From Advenella kashmirensis W13003 (GTDB taxonomy: Bacteria > Pseudomonadota > Gammaproteobacteria > Burkholderiales > Burkholderiaceae_B), in contig NZ_KI650979.1 of assembly GCF_000506985.1 (NCBI RefSeq), forward strand, positions 992,001 through 1,056,000: 64,000 nt of DNA, read 5' to 3'. The position numbers were made by a program, and so were the translations under genes. The notes under the pieces are model-generated. The model was not told where the DNA came from. It saw nothing but the letters and a program-made list of their open reading frames with translations, and made no database searches. Below are positions 52,871 through 62,989 of the stretch, one piece after another (within the stretch, counting starts at the first letter, position 1; each line of letters opens with the position of its first letter).

Positions 52871-53809
52871 ATGGCTCATGTCCTGAAAAACACTGCGTTG
52901 CGACTTGCTTCTGTGACCCCCGAACCGGCCCGGAACGCAACGCCGGTGGTTGCGGCGCAGAATCATGGCAGCGACTCCGCGACATTTCCTGCTCAGCTGC
53001 CGCCGGCCCTGTTCCGTGCGGAGCGTGTAAGCCTGCGCTATGAAACAGATGATGCCGTCGTCCAGGCGACGCGCGATGTGAGTTTCTCCATCTACCAGGG
53101 CGACCGGTTTATTTTGCTGGGCCCGTCGGGTTGCGGCAAATCCAGCCTGCTGAAGGCGGCGGCCGGCTTTATCACACCACAATCGGGTAGCTTTACCCTG
53201 AACGGCAAAGCCATCTCAGGACCCGGACCTGACCGTGTCGTGGTTTTTCAGGAATTCGATCAGCTGGCGCCCTGGAAAACCGTGCTTCAGAACGTCGTGT
53301 TTGCCCTGCGTGCTTCGCGCACATTGGGCAAAGTGCAGGCAAAAGAGCGCGCTGAACATTATTTGCATCGCGTAGGTCTTGGCCAGTTTCTGCATGCCTA
53401 TCCACATACCCTGTCCGGTGGAATGAAGCAGCGCGTGGCCATTGCCCGGGCGCTGGCAATGGAACCCGCGGTGCTGTTGATGGATGAACCCTTTGCTGCG
53501 CTGGACGCTTTGACCCGACGCAAAATGCAGGAAGAATTATTACAGTTGTGGGATGAAACCCGGGTCACGCTGATGTTCGTTACCCATTCCATTGAAGAAG
53601 CTCTGGTCGTGGGCAATCGTATTCTGCTGCTGTCGCCCCACCCCGGCCGGGTGCGCGCCGAACTGAACAGTCATGAGTTCGGAATGGATAGTGCTGGCAG
53701 CGACGCCTTCCAGGCGGCAACCCAGCGTATCCATCATCTTCTGTTCGAAGAGCAGATTGAACCCCAGCCTTTGCCCCCACGCGTTGCGAGCCACCATGAA
53801 TCCGTCTAG
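52871..53809 (+). CDS. ABC transporter ATP-binding protein (NitT/TauT type)
   Basis: 312 residues with an N-terminal extension of about 50 before the ABC core. Walker A LGPSGCGKSS (Lys90), Q-loop FQEFDQLAPW, signature LSGGMKQRVAIARAL, Walker B VLLMDEPFAALD and the H-loop His in VTHSIEEAL are intact. It energises the importer with the permease, whose start lies 14 bp inside this gene. Confidence 0.95.
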   Translation: MAHVLKNTALRLASVTPEPARNATPVVAAQNHGSDSATFPAQLPPALFRAERVSLRYETDDAVVQATRDVSFSIYQGDRFILLGPSGCGKSSLLKAAAGFITPQSGSFTLNGKAISGPGPDRVVVFQEFDQLAPWKTVLQNVVFALRASRTLGKVQAKERAEHYLHRVGLGQFLHAYPHTLSGGMKQRVAIARALAMEPAVLLMDEPFAALDALTRRKMQEELLQLWDETRVTLMFVTHSIEEALVVGNRILLLSPHPGRVRAELNSHEFGMDSAGSDAFQAATQRIHHLLFEEQIEPQPLPPRVASHHESV

Positions 53810-54689
53810 CATTCGCGCCGATCCGCCGTTGCGTCCGGAATTTGAATATCCCGTGTCCGCGCTTGCGCCAGCCGCCAACGCCGACTTGGTGCGCGCGCCG
53901 CGCAGTTTGATTCAGCAATGGCTCCACCATGATGGAGTCCGCAAAGTATTGATTCTGGTGGTGCTGGCATTTGCCTGGGAAATGGCGGGACGCTGGCAGG
54001 ACAATGAGCTGTTGCTGCCCACCTTTAGCGCCACGATGTCCGCAATGTGGAGCGATCTGGCCAATGGCCAGTTGCCCGCGCGTATGGTCACTTCACTGTC
54101 CGTCCTGTTGCAAGGCTATGTCCTGGGTGTGATGCTGGCGTTCTTTCTGACTACGTTTGCTATTTCCACCCGGTTAGGACGGGATGTGCTGTCTACGCTG
54201 ACCTCCATGTTCAATCCGTTGCCGGCGATTGCCCTGCTGCCACTGGCGCTGATGTGGTTTGGCCTGGGCACGGCCAGCCTGCTTTTCGTGCTGGTCCATT
54301 CTGTCATGTGGCCATTGGCTCTTAATACCTTTTCGGGCTTTCAGAGCGTGCCGCAAACCTTGCGCATGGCCGGCCAGAATTATGGCCTGCGCGGCTTGCC
54401 GTTTGTCTGGGCAATCCTGATTCCGGCAGCATTGCCTTCGATCGTTTCTGGCCTGAAGGTCGGCTGGGCGTTTGCCTGGCGCACACTGATTGCGGCCGAG
54501 ATGGTATTTGGTGCATCGTCCGGACAGGGTGGGCTGGGATGGTATATCTTCCAGCACCGCAACGAACTTGAAACAGCCCAGGTGTTTGCGGGCCTGGTTA
54601 TGGTGGTTTTGCTTGGGCTGCTGGTAGAAAATCTGGTGTTCAGAACGGTAGAGCGCCTGACCGTCCGACGCTGGGGAACGCAGCAATAG
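53796..54689 (+). CDS. ABC transporter permease (NitT/TauT type)
   Basis: 297 residues from ATG 53796 (MNPSSIRADPPL); the frame is open to 53673, but that part lies within the ATPase gene. Five to six membrane segments with the BPD-transporter EAA-like loop near NYGLRGLPFVWAILIPAALP and GLKVGWAFAWRTLIAAEM. Overlaps the ATPase by 14 bp. Last gene of the operon; a very strong terminator follows at 54775. Confidence 0.92.
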   Translation: MNPSSIRADPPLRPEFEYPVSALAPAANADLVRAPRSLIQQWLHHDGVRKVLILVVLAFAWEMAGRWQDNELLLPTFSATMSAMWSDLANGQLPARMVTSLSVLLQGYVLGVMLAFFLTTFAISTRLGRDVLSTLTSMFNPLPAIALLPLALMWFGLGTASLLFVLVHSVMWPLALNTFSGFQSVPQTLRMAGQNYGLRGLPFVWAILIPAALPSIVSGLKVGWAFAWRTLIAAEMVFGASSGQGGLGWYIFQHRNELETAQVFAGLVMVVLLGLLVENLVFRTVERLTVRRWGTQQ

Positions 54690-54774
54690 CAAGTGAGATG
54701 CCTCGCCTGTCTGGCAGACGGGTCAGTATGAACCAGCCGATCAGCGCATTGAAGAATGAATGATTTTCCCTGTT

Positions 54775-54815
54775 GGGATACCACGGTGTTTTATCACCTG
54801 GTATCCCTTTTTTTT
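54775..54815 (+). terminator. Rho-independent terminator of the sulfonate-type ABC operon
   Basis: GGGATACC (54775-54782) with an inner GGTG/CACC stem and GGTATCCC (54800-54807), followed by eight Ts (54808-54815). A textbook terminator 86 bp after the permease stop. Confidence 0.9.
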
Positions 54816-54868
54816 ACCTGCAGCGAAGGGATGAGCGAACCGGCCCGCTCCGCCCTGGACTATGGCGC

Positions 54869-56251
54869 TTACAACTCGCCGTAGGAGTGCAGGCCGGACA
54901 GAAAGATGTTGACGCCCAGGAAGGCAAAGCTGGTAATGACCAAACCCACCAGAGCCCAATAGGCTGCGAAAGTACCGCGCATGCCTTTCATCAGGCGAAG
55001 GTGCAGCCAGGCAGCGTAGTTGAGCCACACGATGAAGGCCCAGGTTTCTTTGGGATCCCACTGCCAGTAGGTGCCCCAGGCGTCGGCAGCCCAGAAGGCC
55101 CCCAGGATGGTCGCGACGGTGAAGAACGCAAAGCCGATAGAGATGGAGCGATACATAATATCGTCCAGCACTTCCAGCGGAGGCAGTTTGGCCGCAATCA
55201 CGCGGCGTCCCAGCAGAATGGCGGCCACAATAGCCAGGCTGGCCAGAAAATAGACGAGCCAGAATCCAACGTTTTCTTTGTCACGGAAGATAAACAATTC
55301 CGACACCATGGCGCCGCCCACCAGCAGCAGCGGAATCATGGGCTTCCAGCTGGTGGTTGCGCCATGCTGCTTGACCAGATAGGCAAAACCCACCATGGCC
55401 GACAACGCGAACGAGCCGTAACCGATAAAGTTCGCCGGCACATGCAGCTTCATCCACCAGCTGCGCAGCGCATTGTTCAATGGCGTGATCACCGCGGCAT
55501 CGCGCTCGAAGGTGTACCAAAGCAGGAAGATCACGGCAGACGAGATGACCAGCAGCACGAACCCGCCCAGGGCCCGCGTGTTATAGCGTTTTTCGTAATA
55601 CAGGTAGAACAGCGCCGTTATCAGACAGAACAGCACGAAGACTTCATACAGATTGCTGACGGGAATATGACCCATATCGGGGGCGATCAGGTGACCTTCA
55701 CGCCAGCGCACCAGCAGGCCGGTGAATCCGGCAAACACGCCCGCCCAGGTAAGCGCAGAGCCCATCCAGGCACCGGTCGTACTCACAAAACCAATCCAGT
55801 AGCAGACGGTTGCCATAAAAAACAGGGCACACATCCACAGAATGGCCGATTGCGACGACAGCAAATACTTCAGCATGAAGTTGCTTTCTGCATGAGCCAG
55901 TTGTCCGTCATAGAGCCAAATCGCCAGGCCGGCCGCAAGGGCACAGGCAATCATGAGTTTGCGCGCAGGCCGCCACAACCAGCCCAGCCAGGTCGCCACA
56001 AAGGTCATGCCGACCAGGATGGCTTTTTCATAGTAATCCATGGCGTCGGGATAACGCATGATGGCGTAGGCGGCCCCGGCCAGCAGCACGAGCAGGAAAA
56101 CAATATCTGTCAGGCCCGGCCGACCGCGCTGCATGCGGCTATCGCCCGACTCGGTGATATTTTTTTCCCACGCTGCCAGAGAATCGGTATCAGCCCAGCT
56201 GTCAGTTGCCAGCTCAGCGTTTCCTGATGCGGTCACAATTGTATTTGACAT
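54869..56251 (-). CDS. ccsB: System II cytochrome c biogenesis protein CcsB (ResC-like)
   Basis: 460-residue integral membrane protein with at least eight helices. The tryptophan-rich heme-handling motif is clear (WGTYWQWDPKETWAF), and conserved His residues flank it. With ResB it forms the synthase that attaches heme to apocytochromes c on the periplasmic side. It lies 11 bp after resB on the same strand. The N-terminal hydrophilic segment of about 60 residues is longer than in many homologues. Confidence 0.93.
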   Translation of the reverse strand: MSNTIVTASGNAELATDSWADTDSLAAWEKNITESGDSRMQRGRPGLTDIVFLLVLLAGAAYAIMRYPDAMDYYEKAILVGMTFVATWLGWLWRPARKLMIACALAAGLAIWLYDGQLAHAESNFMLKYLLSSQSAILWMCALFFMATVCYWIGFVSTTGAWMGSALTWAGVFAGFTGLLVRWREGHLIAPDMGHIPVSNLYEVFVLFCLITALFYLYYEKRYNTRALGGFVLLVISSAVIFLLWYTFERDAAVITPLNNALRSWWMKLHVPANFIGYGSFALSAMVGFAYLVKQHGATTSWKPMIPLLLVGGAMVSELFIFRDKENVGFWLVYFLASLAIVAAILLGRRVIAAKLPPLEVLDDIMYRSISIGFAFFTVATILGAFWAADAWGTYWQWDPKETWAFIVWLNYAAWLHLRLMKGMRGTFAAYWALVGLVITSFAFLGVNIFLSGLHSYGEL

Positions 56252-56262
56252 AAATACCCCTA

Positions 56263-58386
56263 CTAGGCTTTTGGGTTACCGGTAAAGTGATGACGGAACC
56301 GCTCGAACTCACGATTGAAATCGAGTGTGCGTTTTTGCGAGGTCATGGCCGCCATCATCCGGCTGTCCTGATCGTCCTGCCCGGGCTTGACCCAGATCCA
56401 GATACGTCGATCACGAATGTAGAACATGGAGAAGACACCCAGTATCAGCAGCACCGATCCTCCGTAAACCAACAGTTTACCCGGGGATCGCGTAGCCTGC
56501 AGAACACTGGCCTGAATATGCTGAAAGGTTTTCAGCTGGAAAAACATGGGTGCGGGGTAATTGGCCAGATCTGAAACGGCGCGCAGCGCCTGATCGAACC
56601 ACCGCGCCTGGGCTTCGGAGCCCGGTCCGCCAAAGACGATCGGCGCCAGGCCCGCCTGTTCGCGCGACAAATTACGCAGCTCAATCGCGGAAAACAACAA
56701 ATATTCGCGCAGGATCTTCTTCATGGGTTCGCGCAGATCTGCCGGTACCCGGTCTTTTTCAGGAACACCCTGACCATCGACGTAATTATCGATGCCCGCA
56801 AAGCCATCAGCCGCAAAGACGCTCAACGCCCGCTCTGCCAGTTGGACGATGACAGCCTTGTCGATACGTCCGTCCTGATTCTTCTCGGCATAGGCAGTCG
56901 CAGCCTTCAGCCGCATGGCTTTGTCATTGAACGCCGCGCGCAGGCTCAGAAATTCATTGATCGAGCTTTTATCATCAGCCGGAATCCTGACATAACGGAA
57001 CATCGTGTCCCCCGGCACTTGCATGCCGATCAGGAAAACCGGCGCGTTCTCGAGCATGACCGGCAGCATGTAATTATTGAATTTGACGGACTGGTTACGG
57101 TCATCGGTCAGCGTGTACGAGACGCTGGGGCCGATATTGTGCAGTTTTTTATCATTTTTGCCGGCGGCGCTGCCGGTGACAGCCAGAATATCTTCCTGGA
57201 AGGTCTTGGGCTTTGCCGCGCCGGGATTGGGTGCAGACAGATCTTCTACATTGATGGGCTTGAAGTCGTCGAAGGTGACGGTATAGTGTTTGGTCTGGCC
57301 TGCCAGTGTCGTGGTGACACGCGCCTGCTCTCCAACCGCGCCGGCCAGTTCGAAGGGTGTGCTATCGCTGCCGGCCAGCGGATAACCGGTTAGCGTCACC
57401 TTGGAGCCGCCATCATGGAAACTGGATTGGTATAGCGTAATGCCATGCATTTCGAAAGGATGGTTGACCTCGATGGTTTTATCGGTCACCTGCCCCGTTT
57501 CTTTGTCGGTAATGGTCACTTCGCTGGCAAAGCGCTTGGGCATGCCATTGGTTTCGTAGTATTCGATAATGAACTTGTTCAGCTTGATATCGAACGGCAG
57601 CATTTGCAGATACTGCCCCGCGCTTAACTGCAGAATGCCGGTATTGGAGGTGTTGCCCTCTGCGATGGAGACATTACCCCGAAAGCTGGGGTTGCCGGGC
57701 GAAAAGCGGGCAGAAGACGGGACATCGGACACGTAGCGCGCCGATTCGGGAATAGGCTGCTTGGAACCGAGCCAGATTTGCAGACGGTTGGGCAGTTCGC
57801 TATCAAGCAGACCACCGATACAGACGATCACAATGGACACATGTGCAAAGATGTAGCCCAGGCGGTTGGCGCTGCCTTTTTTGGCGGCCAGCAACGTGCC
57901 GCTATCGTCGGTTTTTTCCTTGACCGCGTAGCCTTCCTTTTTCAGCCAGGCCTTTGCCCGCGCCAGCGTTGCCGCGGCAGTGTGTCCGGTCTGGAAGTCC
58001 AGGCGATGCGGGAACGCGCGCAGGCTGCCTTCACGAATATACTCGCGAAAGGAACGCATGTCCTTGATCATTTTGGGCGCATTGCGCAATACGCAGACCG
58101 ATGTAGACACGACCAGGAAGGTCATGATGAGCAGAAACCACCAGGTATTGTAGATTTGCGCTACACCGAATTTGCTGAAAACGGCATACCAGTACATGCC
58201 GAACTGGTCGGTATAGGTGAGTTCAGGCTGGTTTTGCTGCAGAACAGTACCGATGATACTGGCCACGCAGATAAAACTGAGCAGGCTCACTGCAAAGCGC
58301 ATGGAACCGAGCAGGTCAATGAGCTGGGCGCCCCAGACTCTGTGGGTTGGACGAGATACTGAAGTGGTCATAGGAAAAAGGGGCAC
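56263..58386 (-). CDS. resB: System II cytochrome c biogenesis protein ResB
   Basis: 707-residue ResB/Ccs1-type protein: four membrane helices (LLGSMRFAVSLLSFICVASI, YNTWWFLLIMTFLVVSTSVC, GYIFAHVSIVIVCIGGLL, and a C-terminal LLVYGGSVLLILGVFSMFYI) and a large periplasmic domain between the third and last. Partner of CcsB in heme delivery to apocytochromes. It lies upstream of ccsB in the same operon and just downstream of the cytochrome c4 gene. Confidence 0.95.
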   Translation of the reverse strand: MPLFPMTTSVSRPTHRVWGAQLIDLLGSMRFAVSLLSFICVASIIGTVLQQNQPELTYTDQFGMYWYAVFSKFGVAQIYNTWWFLLIMTFLVVSTSVCVLRNAPKMIKDMRSFREYIREGSLRAFPHRLDFQTGHTAAATLARAKAWLKKEGYAVKEKTDDSGTLLAAKKGSANRLGYIFAHVSIVIVCIGGLLDSELPNRLQIWLGSKQPIPESARYVSDVPSSARFSPGNPSFRGNVSIAEGNTSNTGILQLSAGQYLQMLPFDIKLNKFIIEYYETNGMPKRFASEVTITDKETGQVTDKTIEVNHPFEMHGITLYQSSFHDGGSKVTLTGYPLAGSDSTPFELAGAVGEQARVTTTLAGQTKHYTVTFDDFKPINVEDLSAPNPGAAKPKTFQEDILAVTGSAAGKNDKKLHNIGPSVSYTLTDDRNQSVKFNNYMLPVMLENAPVFLIGMQVPGDTMFRYVRIPADDKSSINEFLSLRAAFNDKAMRLKAATAYAEKNQDGRIDKAVIVQLAERALSVFAADGFAGIDNYVDGQGVPEKDRVPADLREPMKKILREYLLFSAIELRNLSREQAGLAPIVFGGPGSEAQARWFDQALRAVSDLANYPAPMFFQLKTFQHIQASVLQATRSPGKLLVYGGSVLLILGVFSMFYIRDRRIWIWVKPGQDDQDSRMMAAMTSQKRTLDFNREFERFRHHFTGNPKA

Positions 58387-58515
58387 ACAATACGCGTTAC
58401 CCCTTCTTAGACCAGCGTAAACGGAAAAGTTCCAAACATTCCCGCCGGTGCTGGTGATAAATTGACGATCAGGACAGGTTCAGCTGCAGCCTGCCTTGAA
58501 CGTTCGGCCGGCAGC

Positions 58516-59232
58516 TTAGCGAATGCCTGCTGCGTAATCTGCAACGGCCTGGATGTCCGCCTTGTTCATGCGGTTGGCAATTTTACCCATCATGTTGTCT
58601 GCACCGCCCTGCTTGCGATACCCATCGGCAAAGCCATGCAGTTGCGCTTCAAGATATTCGGGGTGCTGGCCGGAAAGACGCGGGAAAGCAGAGGGAATGC
58701 CCTGGCCGGTTGCACCATGGCAGGATGCACAGGCAGGAACACTACGCTCGGGAATACCGGCGCGCCAGATCTGGCGACCACGACTGACCACGTCTTTGTT
58801 GTCGCCCTGTTTGGCCTTGGCGGGCTGGGTCAGTTGCTGCTTGCTGAGAAATACGGACAGATTCAGCATGTCTTCTTCTGTCATTTGCGCTACGATAGGC
58901 GCCATTGCGGTGGGTTTGCCATCGGCCGTGCCGCGAATGACCTTGTCTGCGGGGGCTTTGAAATGTTCCAGCTGGAGTGCGATGTATTCATGAGGCATGC
59001 CGGCGAGGTTCGGATACATGGGTACGCCACTGTTACCGTTGGCGCCATGACAGGCTACACAGGCCAGAATGCCGCGAGACATATCACCTTTCGTGTAGAG
59101 CGCTGCACCTTTTTCAGCATCGGGTACGGGCGCTTTTGCTGCTGCCGCTTCTGCACCGAAGGCTGCCGCTCCAAAGGCCACACCGGCCAATACGCTACCG
59201 GCAACCAGAATGTTTGTTAAAACTCGCTTCAT
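58516..59232 (-). CDS. Diheme cytochrome c4-type electron carrier
   Basis: 238-residue periplasmic cytochrome with a signal peptide of about 28 residues (ending AAAFGAEA). Two heme-binding CxxCH motifs: CVACH at 58-62 and CASCH at 168-172, in two similar c-type domains, the cytochrome c4 layout. Probable electron donor to terminal oxidases. It precedes resB and ccsB on the same strand (about 129 bp to resB), whose products mature cytochromes like it. Confidence 0.93.
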   Translation of the reverse strand: MKRVLTNILVAGSVLAGVAFGAAAFGAEAAAAKAPVPDAEKGAALYTKGDMSRGILACVACHGANGNSGVPMYPNLAGMPHEYIALQLEHFKAPADKVIRGTADGKPTAMAPIVAQMTEEDMLNLSVFLSKQQLTQPAKAKQGDNKDVVSRGRQIWRAGIPERSVPACASCHGATGQGIPSAFPRLSGQHPEYLEAQLHGFADGYRKQGGADNMMGKIANRMNKADIQAVADYAAGIR

Positions 59233-59403
59233 GAATATCCTCTGTGACCCATGGATCTGGGGTGCACTTTTGCAACCACGGCCCGTATTTTAAAAGATAA
59301 ATGCTGTCAGACACGGAAGTATAAACCTCAAACGTGAATTTAGGCATTTTTTAGCCTAGCAATTATACAATACAGGACGAAACTTTTTTTGCCGGAACCC
59401 CTT

Positions 59404-60027
59404 GTGTCAATATTACATCGCGCCTCGTTCTACATCTCAGCCGCCAAGCTGGATCAGTTGCCCCCGCCCGGCGCCCCGGAGGTCTGCTTTGTGGGACGCT
59501 CCAATGCCGGCAAATCATCTGCCATCAATGTGCTGACCAACCAGAAACGGCTGGCGTTTTCCAGTAAAACGCCGGGGCGGACCCGGCTGATCAACCTGTT
59601 CGGCATCCCCGATCCGCTGGATCCGGAGCAACCCCTGGGCTTTCTGACCGACCTTCCCGGCTACGGTTATGCGTCGGTGGCACGCGATGCCCGCGAGGAG
59701 TGGGCTGAAGTGCTGGGCGCCTATCTGCGCCAGCGCACCTCGCTGGCCGGCGTCGTGCTGCTGATCGACATTCGCCGGGGCGTCACCGACCTGGACCGGC
59801 GGCTGGCCAACTGGATCGCCCCCTCGGGCAAACCGGTGCTGGCGCTGCTGACCAAGGCCGACAAACTGCCATATGGGCAACGCATCAAGGCGGTCTTCGC
59901 TGTCAAGAAGGAACTGGCCGATATCGGCGCGCTGAACGCCGTGCCGTTTTCCGCCACCCAGCGCATCGGGCTCGAAGAGGCCGACCGCAGCATCGTGAAC
60001 TGGATTTCACCCCAGGTTGTGCCCTGA
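59404..60027 (+). CDS. engB: Ribosome biogenesis GTPase EngB (YihA/YsxC)
   Basis: 207 residues from a GTG at 59404 (GGAA 6 bp upstream; the protein then starts MSILHRASFYISAAKLDQLP as in relatives). A TTG at 59389 is an alternative. G1 GRSNAGKSS, G2 with KTPGRT, G3 DLPGYG, G4 LTKADK and G5 SAT are intact. Essential GTPase in 50S assembly. Divergent from the cytochrome c4 gene. Confidence 0.96.
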   Translation: MSILHRASFYISAAKLDQLPPPGAPEVCFVGRSNAGKSSAINVLTNQKRLAFSSKTPGRTRLINLFGIPDPLDPEQPLGFLTDLPGYGYASVARDAREEWAEVLGAYLRQRTSLAGVVLLIDIRRGVTDLDRRLANWIAPSGKPVLALLTKADKLPYGQRIKAVFAVKKELADIGALNAVPFSATQRIGLEEADRSIVNWISPQVVP

Positions 60028-60092
60028 AGAGGATCAGCCACTCGCTCAAACCACAGGGCTATATCGAACTTTTTTGACCGGGCGCACTCTGA

Positions 60093-61232
<1,140 letters not shown>

Positions 61233-61316
61233 GATGGAGGCCCGATACGCTTCTACAATCTGAAACGAAAGACAACGGCCGTGTTTTCTTGCGACAAACG
61301 AAACTCGACAGGGCGC

Positions 61317-61350
61317 GATTGTTGACGGCGGCAAGTCCTCGCCAACAATC
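61317..61350. repeat. Inverted repeat between the hemB and galU stops
   Basis: GATTGTT (61317-61323) and AACAATC (61344-61350) flank an inner GGCG/CGCC stem. It lies between convergent genes and may stop transcription, but no T-tract follows on either strand. Confidence 0.45.
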
Positions 61351-61361
61351 TGTTCAACAAA

Positions 61362-62198
61362 TTACAGCTTGAAGCCGTGATATTTCTGCCCCAGTGCGAC
61401 CGTCGCGGCAAAAAAGCCGGCCTTGCTGCCGCAATCGTAGCGTACACCATCGTAGGCGAGCCCAAAAACATTGCGGCTTTTGAGCAGCGCGGCAATCCCG
61501 TCAGTCAGCTGGATTTCGCCACCCGCCCCCTTGCCGATATGGCGCAGGTATTCAAAGATTTCCGGTTCCAGGATATAGCGCCCCACGACGGCCTTGTCTG
61601 ATGGCGCGTCTGCCGGTGACGGTTTTTCGACAATATTGGCTACCTGAATGGTGTTGGATGACACGGACTTGCCGGCAATAATGCCGTACTTGCTGGAATC
61701 TTCACGATTAATCGTCTGAATACCCAGCACGCTGCCATTGTTGGCGTGCGCGGCCTGGATCAGCTGTTGAGTCACCGGCACATCGGCATCAATCAGGTCA
61801 TCGGCCAGCAAGACGGCAAACGGCTCGTTCCCCACGACGGGTTCGGCGCACAGCACGGCATGCCCCAGTCCCAGCGGCGCCGGCTGACGGATATAAATGC
61901 AGTTGACGTTGGACGGAATGACCTGTCGGACCTGTTTCAGCATTTCCTGTTTGCCCTTTTCTTCGAGCTCGGATTCGAGTTCGGGCATGGAATCAAAATG
62001 ATCTTCGATGGCGCGCTTGTGCCGTCCGGTAATGAAAATCAGATCTGTAATACCGGCCTTGACTGCCTCTTCAACTGCGTATTGAATCAGCGGTTTATCG
62101 ACGACCGGCAGCATTTCCTTGGGCATCGCCTTGGTGGCCGGTAAAAACCGGGTGCCCAGACCGGCGACAGGAAAAACAGCTTTACGAATCGGATTCAT
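61362..62198 (-). CDS. galU: UTP-glucose-1-phosphate uridylyltransferase
   Basis: 278-residue nucleotidyltransferase making UDP-glucose for envelope polysaccharides. The nucleotide-binding [20 protein letters not shown] and [10 protein letters not shown] are present near the N-terminus, then [13 protein letters not shown] and [14 protein letters not shown]. Full length for the family. Adjacent to rfbC on the same strand (90 bp), so the two may share a role in surface sugar synthesis. Confidence 0.97.
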   Translation of the reverse strand: MNPIRKAVFPVAGLGTRFLPATKAMPKEMLPVVDKPLIQYAVEEAVKAGITDLIFITGRHKRAIEDHFDSMPELESELEEKGKQEMLKQVRQVIPSNVNCIYIRQPAPLGLGHAVLCAEPVVGNEPFAVLLADDLIDADVPVTQQLIQAAHANNGSVLGIQTINREDSSKYGIIAGKSVSSNTIQVANIVEKPSPADAPSDKAVVGRYILEPEIFEYLRHIGKGAGGEIQLTDGIAALLKSRNVFGLAYDGVRYDCGSKAGFFAATVALGQKYHGFKL

Positions 62199-62288
62199 GT
62201 AGACCTCATTGAGTGACAGATCGTTGTATTTTATCTGAATGTTCCACCAAACCGGTCCTGCACACGCGCTCAGCCTAAACGCCTGCCC

Positions 62289-62843
62289 TCAGGGGTAGAG
62301 GTCCTGCAGTGCCGCAAACGCCGGGAAGTGCCGGTCCCGCTCGGCCAACAGGCGCCGCTCGCCCGGCACCCGCCAGTCGATATTGAGCTGGGGATCATCG
62401 AAAGCCACGCCCCGCTCTGCCTCGGGGGCATAGGGCGCGTCGGTTTTGTAAGAAAAAATAGCCTGTTCACTGAGTACGGCAAAGCCGTGTGCAAAGCCGA
62501 CGGGGATAAATAGCATCTGTTTTGTCTCGGCATCCAGTTCAATTTGCAGAGACTGACCAAAAGTGGGGCTGCTTTTACGCAAATCGACCACGACGTCCCG
62601 CACCCGCCCCTGCACCACCCGCACCAGTTTGCTCTGGCCCCAGGGCGGCAATTGGTAATGCAGCCCCCGAATCACGCCATAGGCAGACAGCGACTCATTG
62701 TCCTGCGTAAAACGCACCGGGCGTCCCAGCGCATCGTCAAGCACCTGTTGCCGGTAGGTTTCCAGAAAATAACCGCGCGCGTCGCGATGCACCCTGGGCG
62801 TGAGCAGCAGGACATCGGGGATAACCAGGCGTTCTGTTTTCAT
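62289..62843 (-). CDS. rfbC: dTDP-4-dehydrorhamnose 3,5-epimerase
   Basis: 184-residue cupin epimerase of dTDP-rhamnose synthesis. ATG 62843 is chosen (MKTERLVIPDVLLLTPRVHR); the frame is open to 62987 but the extra segment is not family-like. QDNESLSAYGVIRGLHYQLP carries the catalytic His in RGLHYQ; DLRKSSPTFGQ and PVGFAHGFAVLSE follow. Divergent from rfbB with 146 bp between the starts. Confidence 0.95.
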   Translation of the reverse strand: MKTERLVIPDVLLLTPRVHRDARGYFLETYRQQVLDDALGRPVRFTQDNESLSAYGVIRGLHYQLPPWGQSKLVRVVQGRVRDVVVDLRKSSPTFGQSLQIELDAETKQMLFIPVGFAHGFAVLSEQAIFSYKTDAPYAPEAERGVAFDDPQLNIDWRVPGERRLLAERDRHFPAFAALQDLYP

Positions 62844-62989
62844 GAAAGCGTTGACATGCCATGAGGGGATCGGATCAACACCGATTATAGCGGATCGATA
62901 CGGAGCGCGGCGGGCCGACAGGCCAAGGCACACGGGCATCCTGTTATGATAGTCGATTACCACTTTGACTTGACAGCCCGAAGACAATC

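Noticed and set aside
54773..56227. 484-codon plus-strand open frame rich in Gln, Gly and His
   Set aside because: Antisense to ccsB, whose heme motif and membrane segments are clear; composition is typical of a shadow frame.
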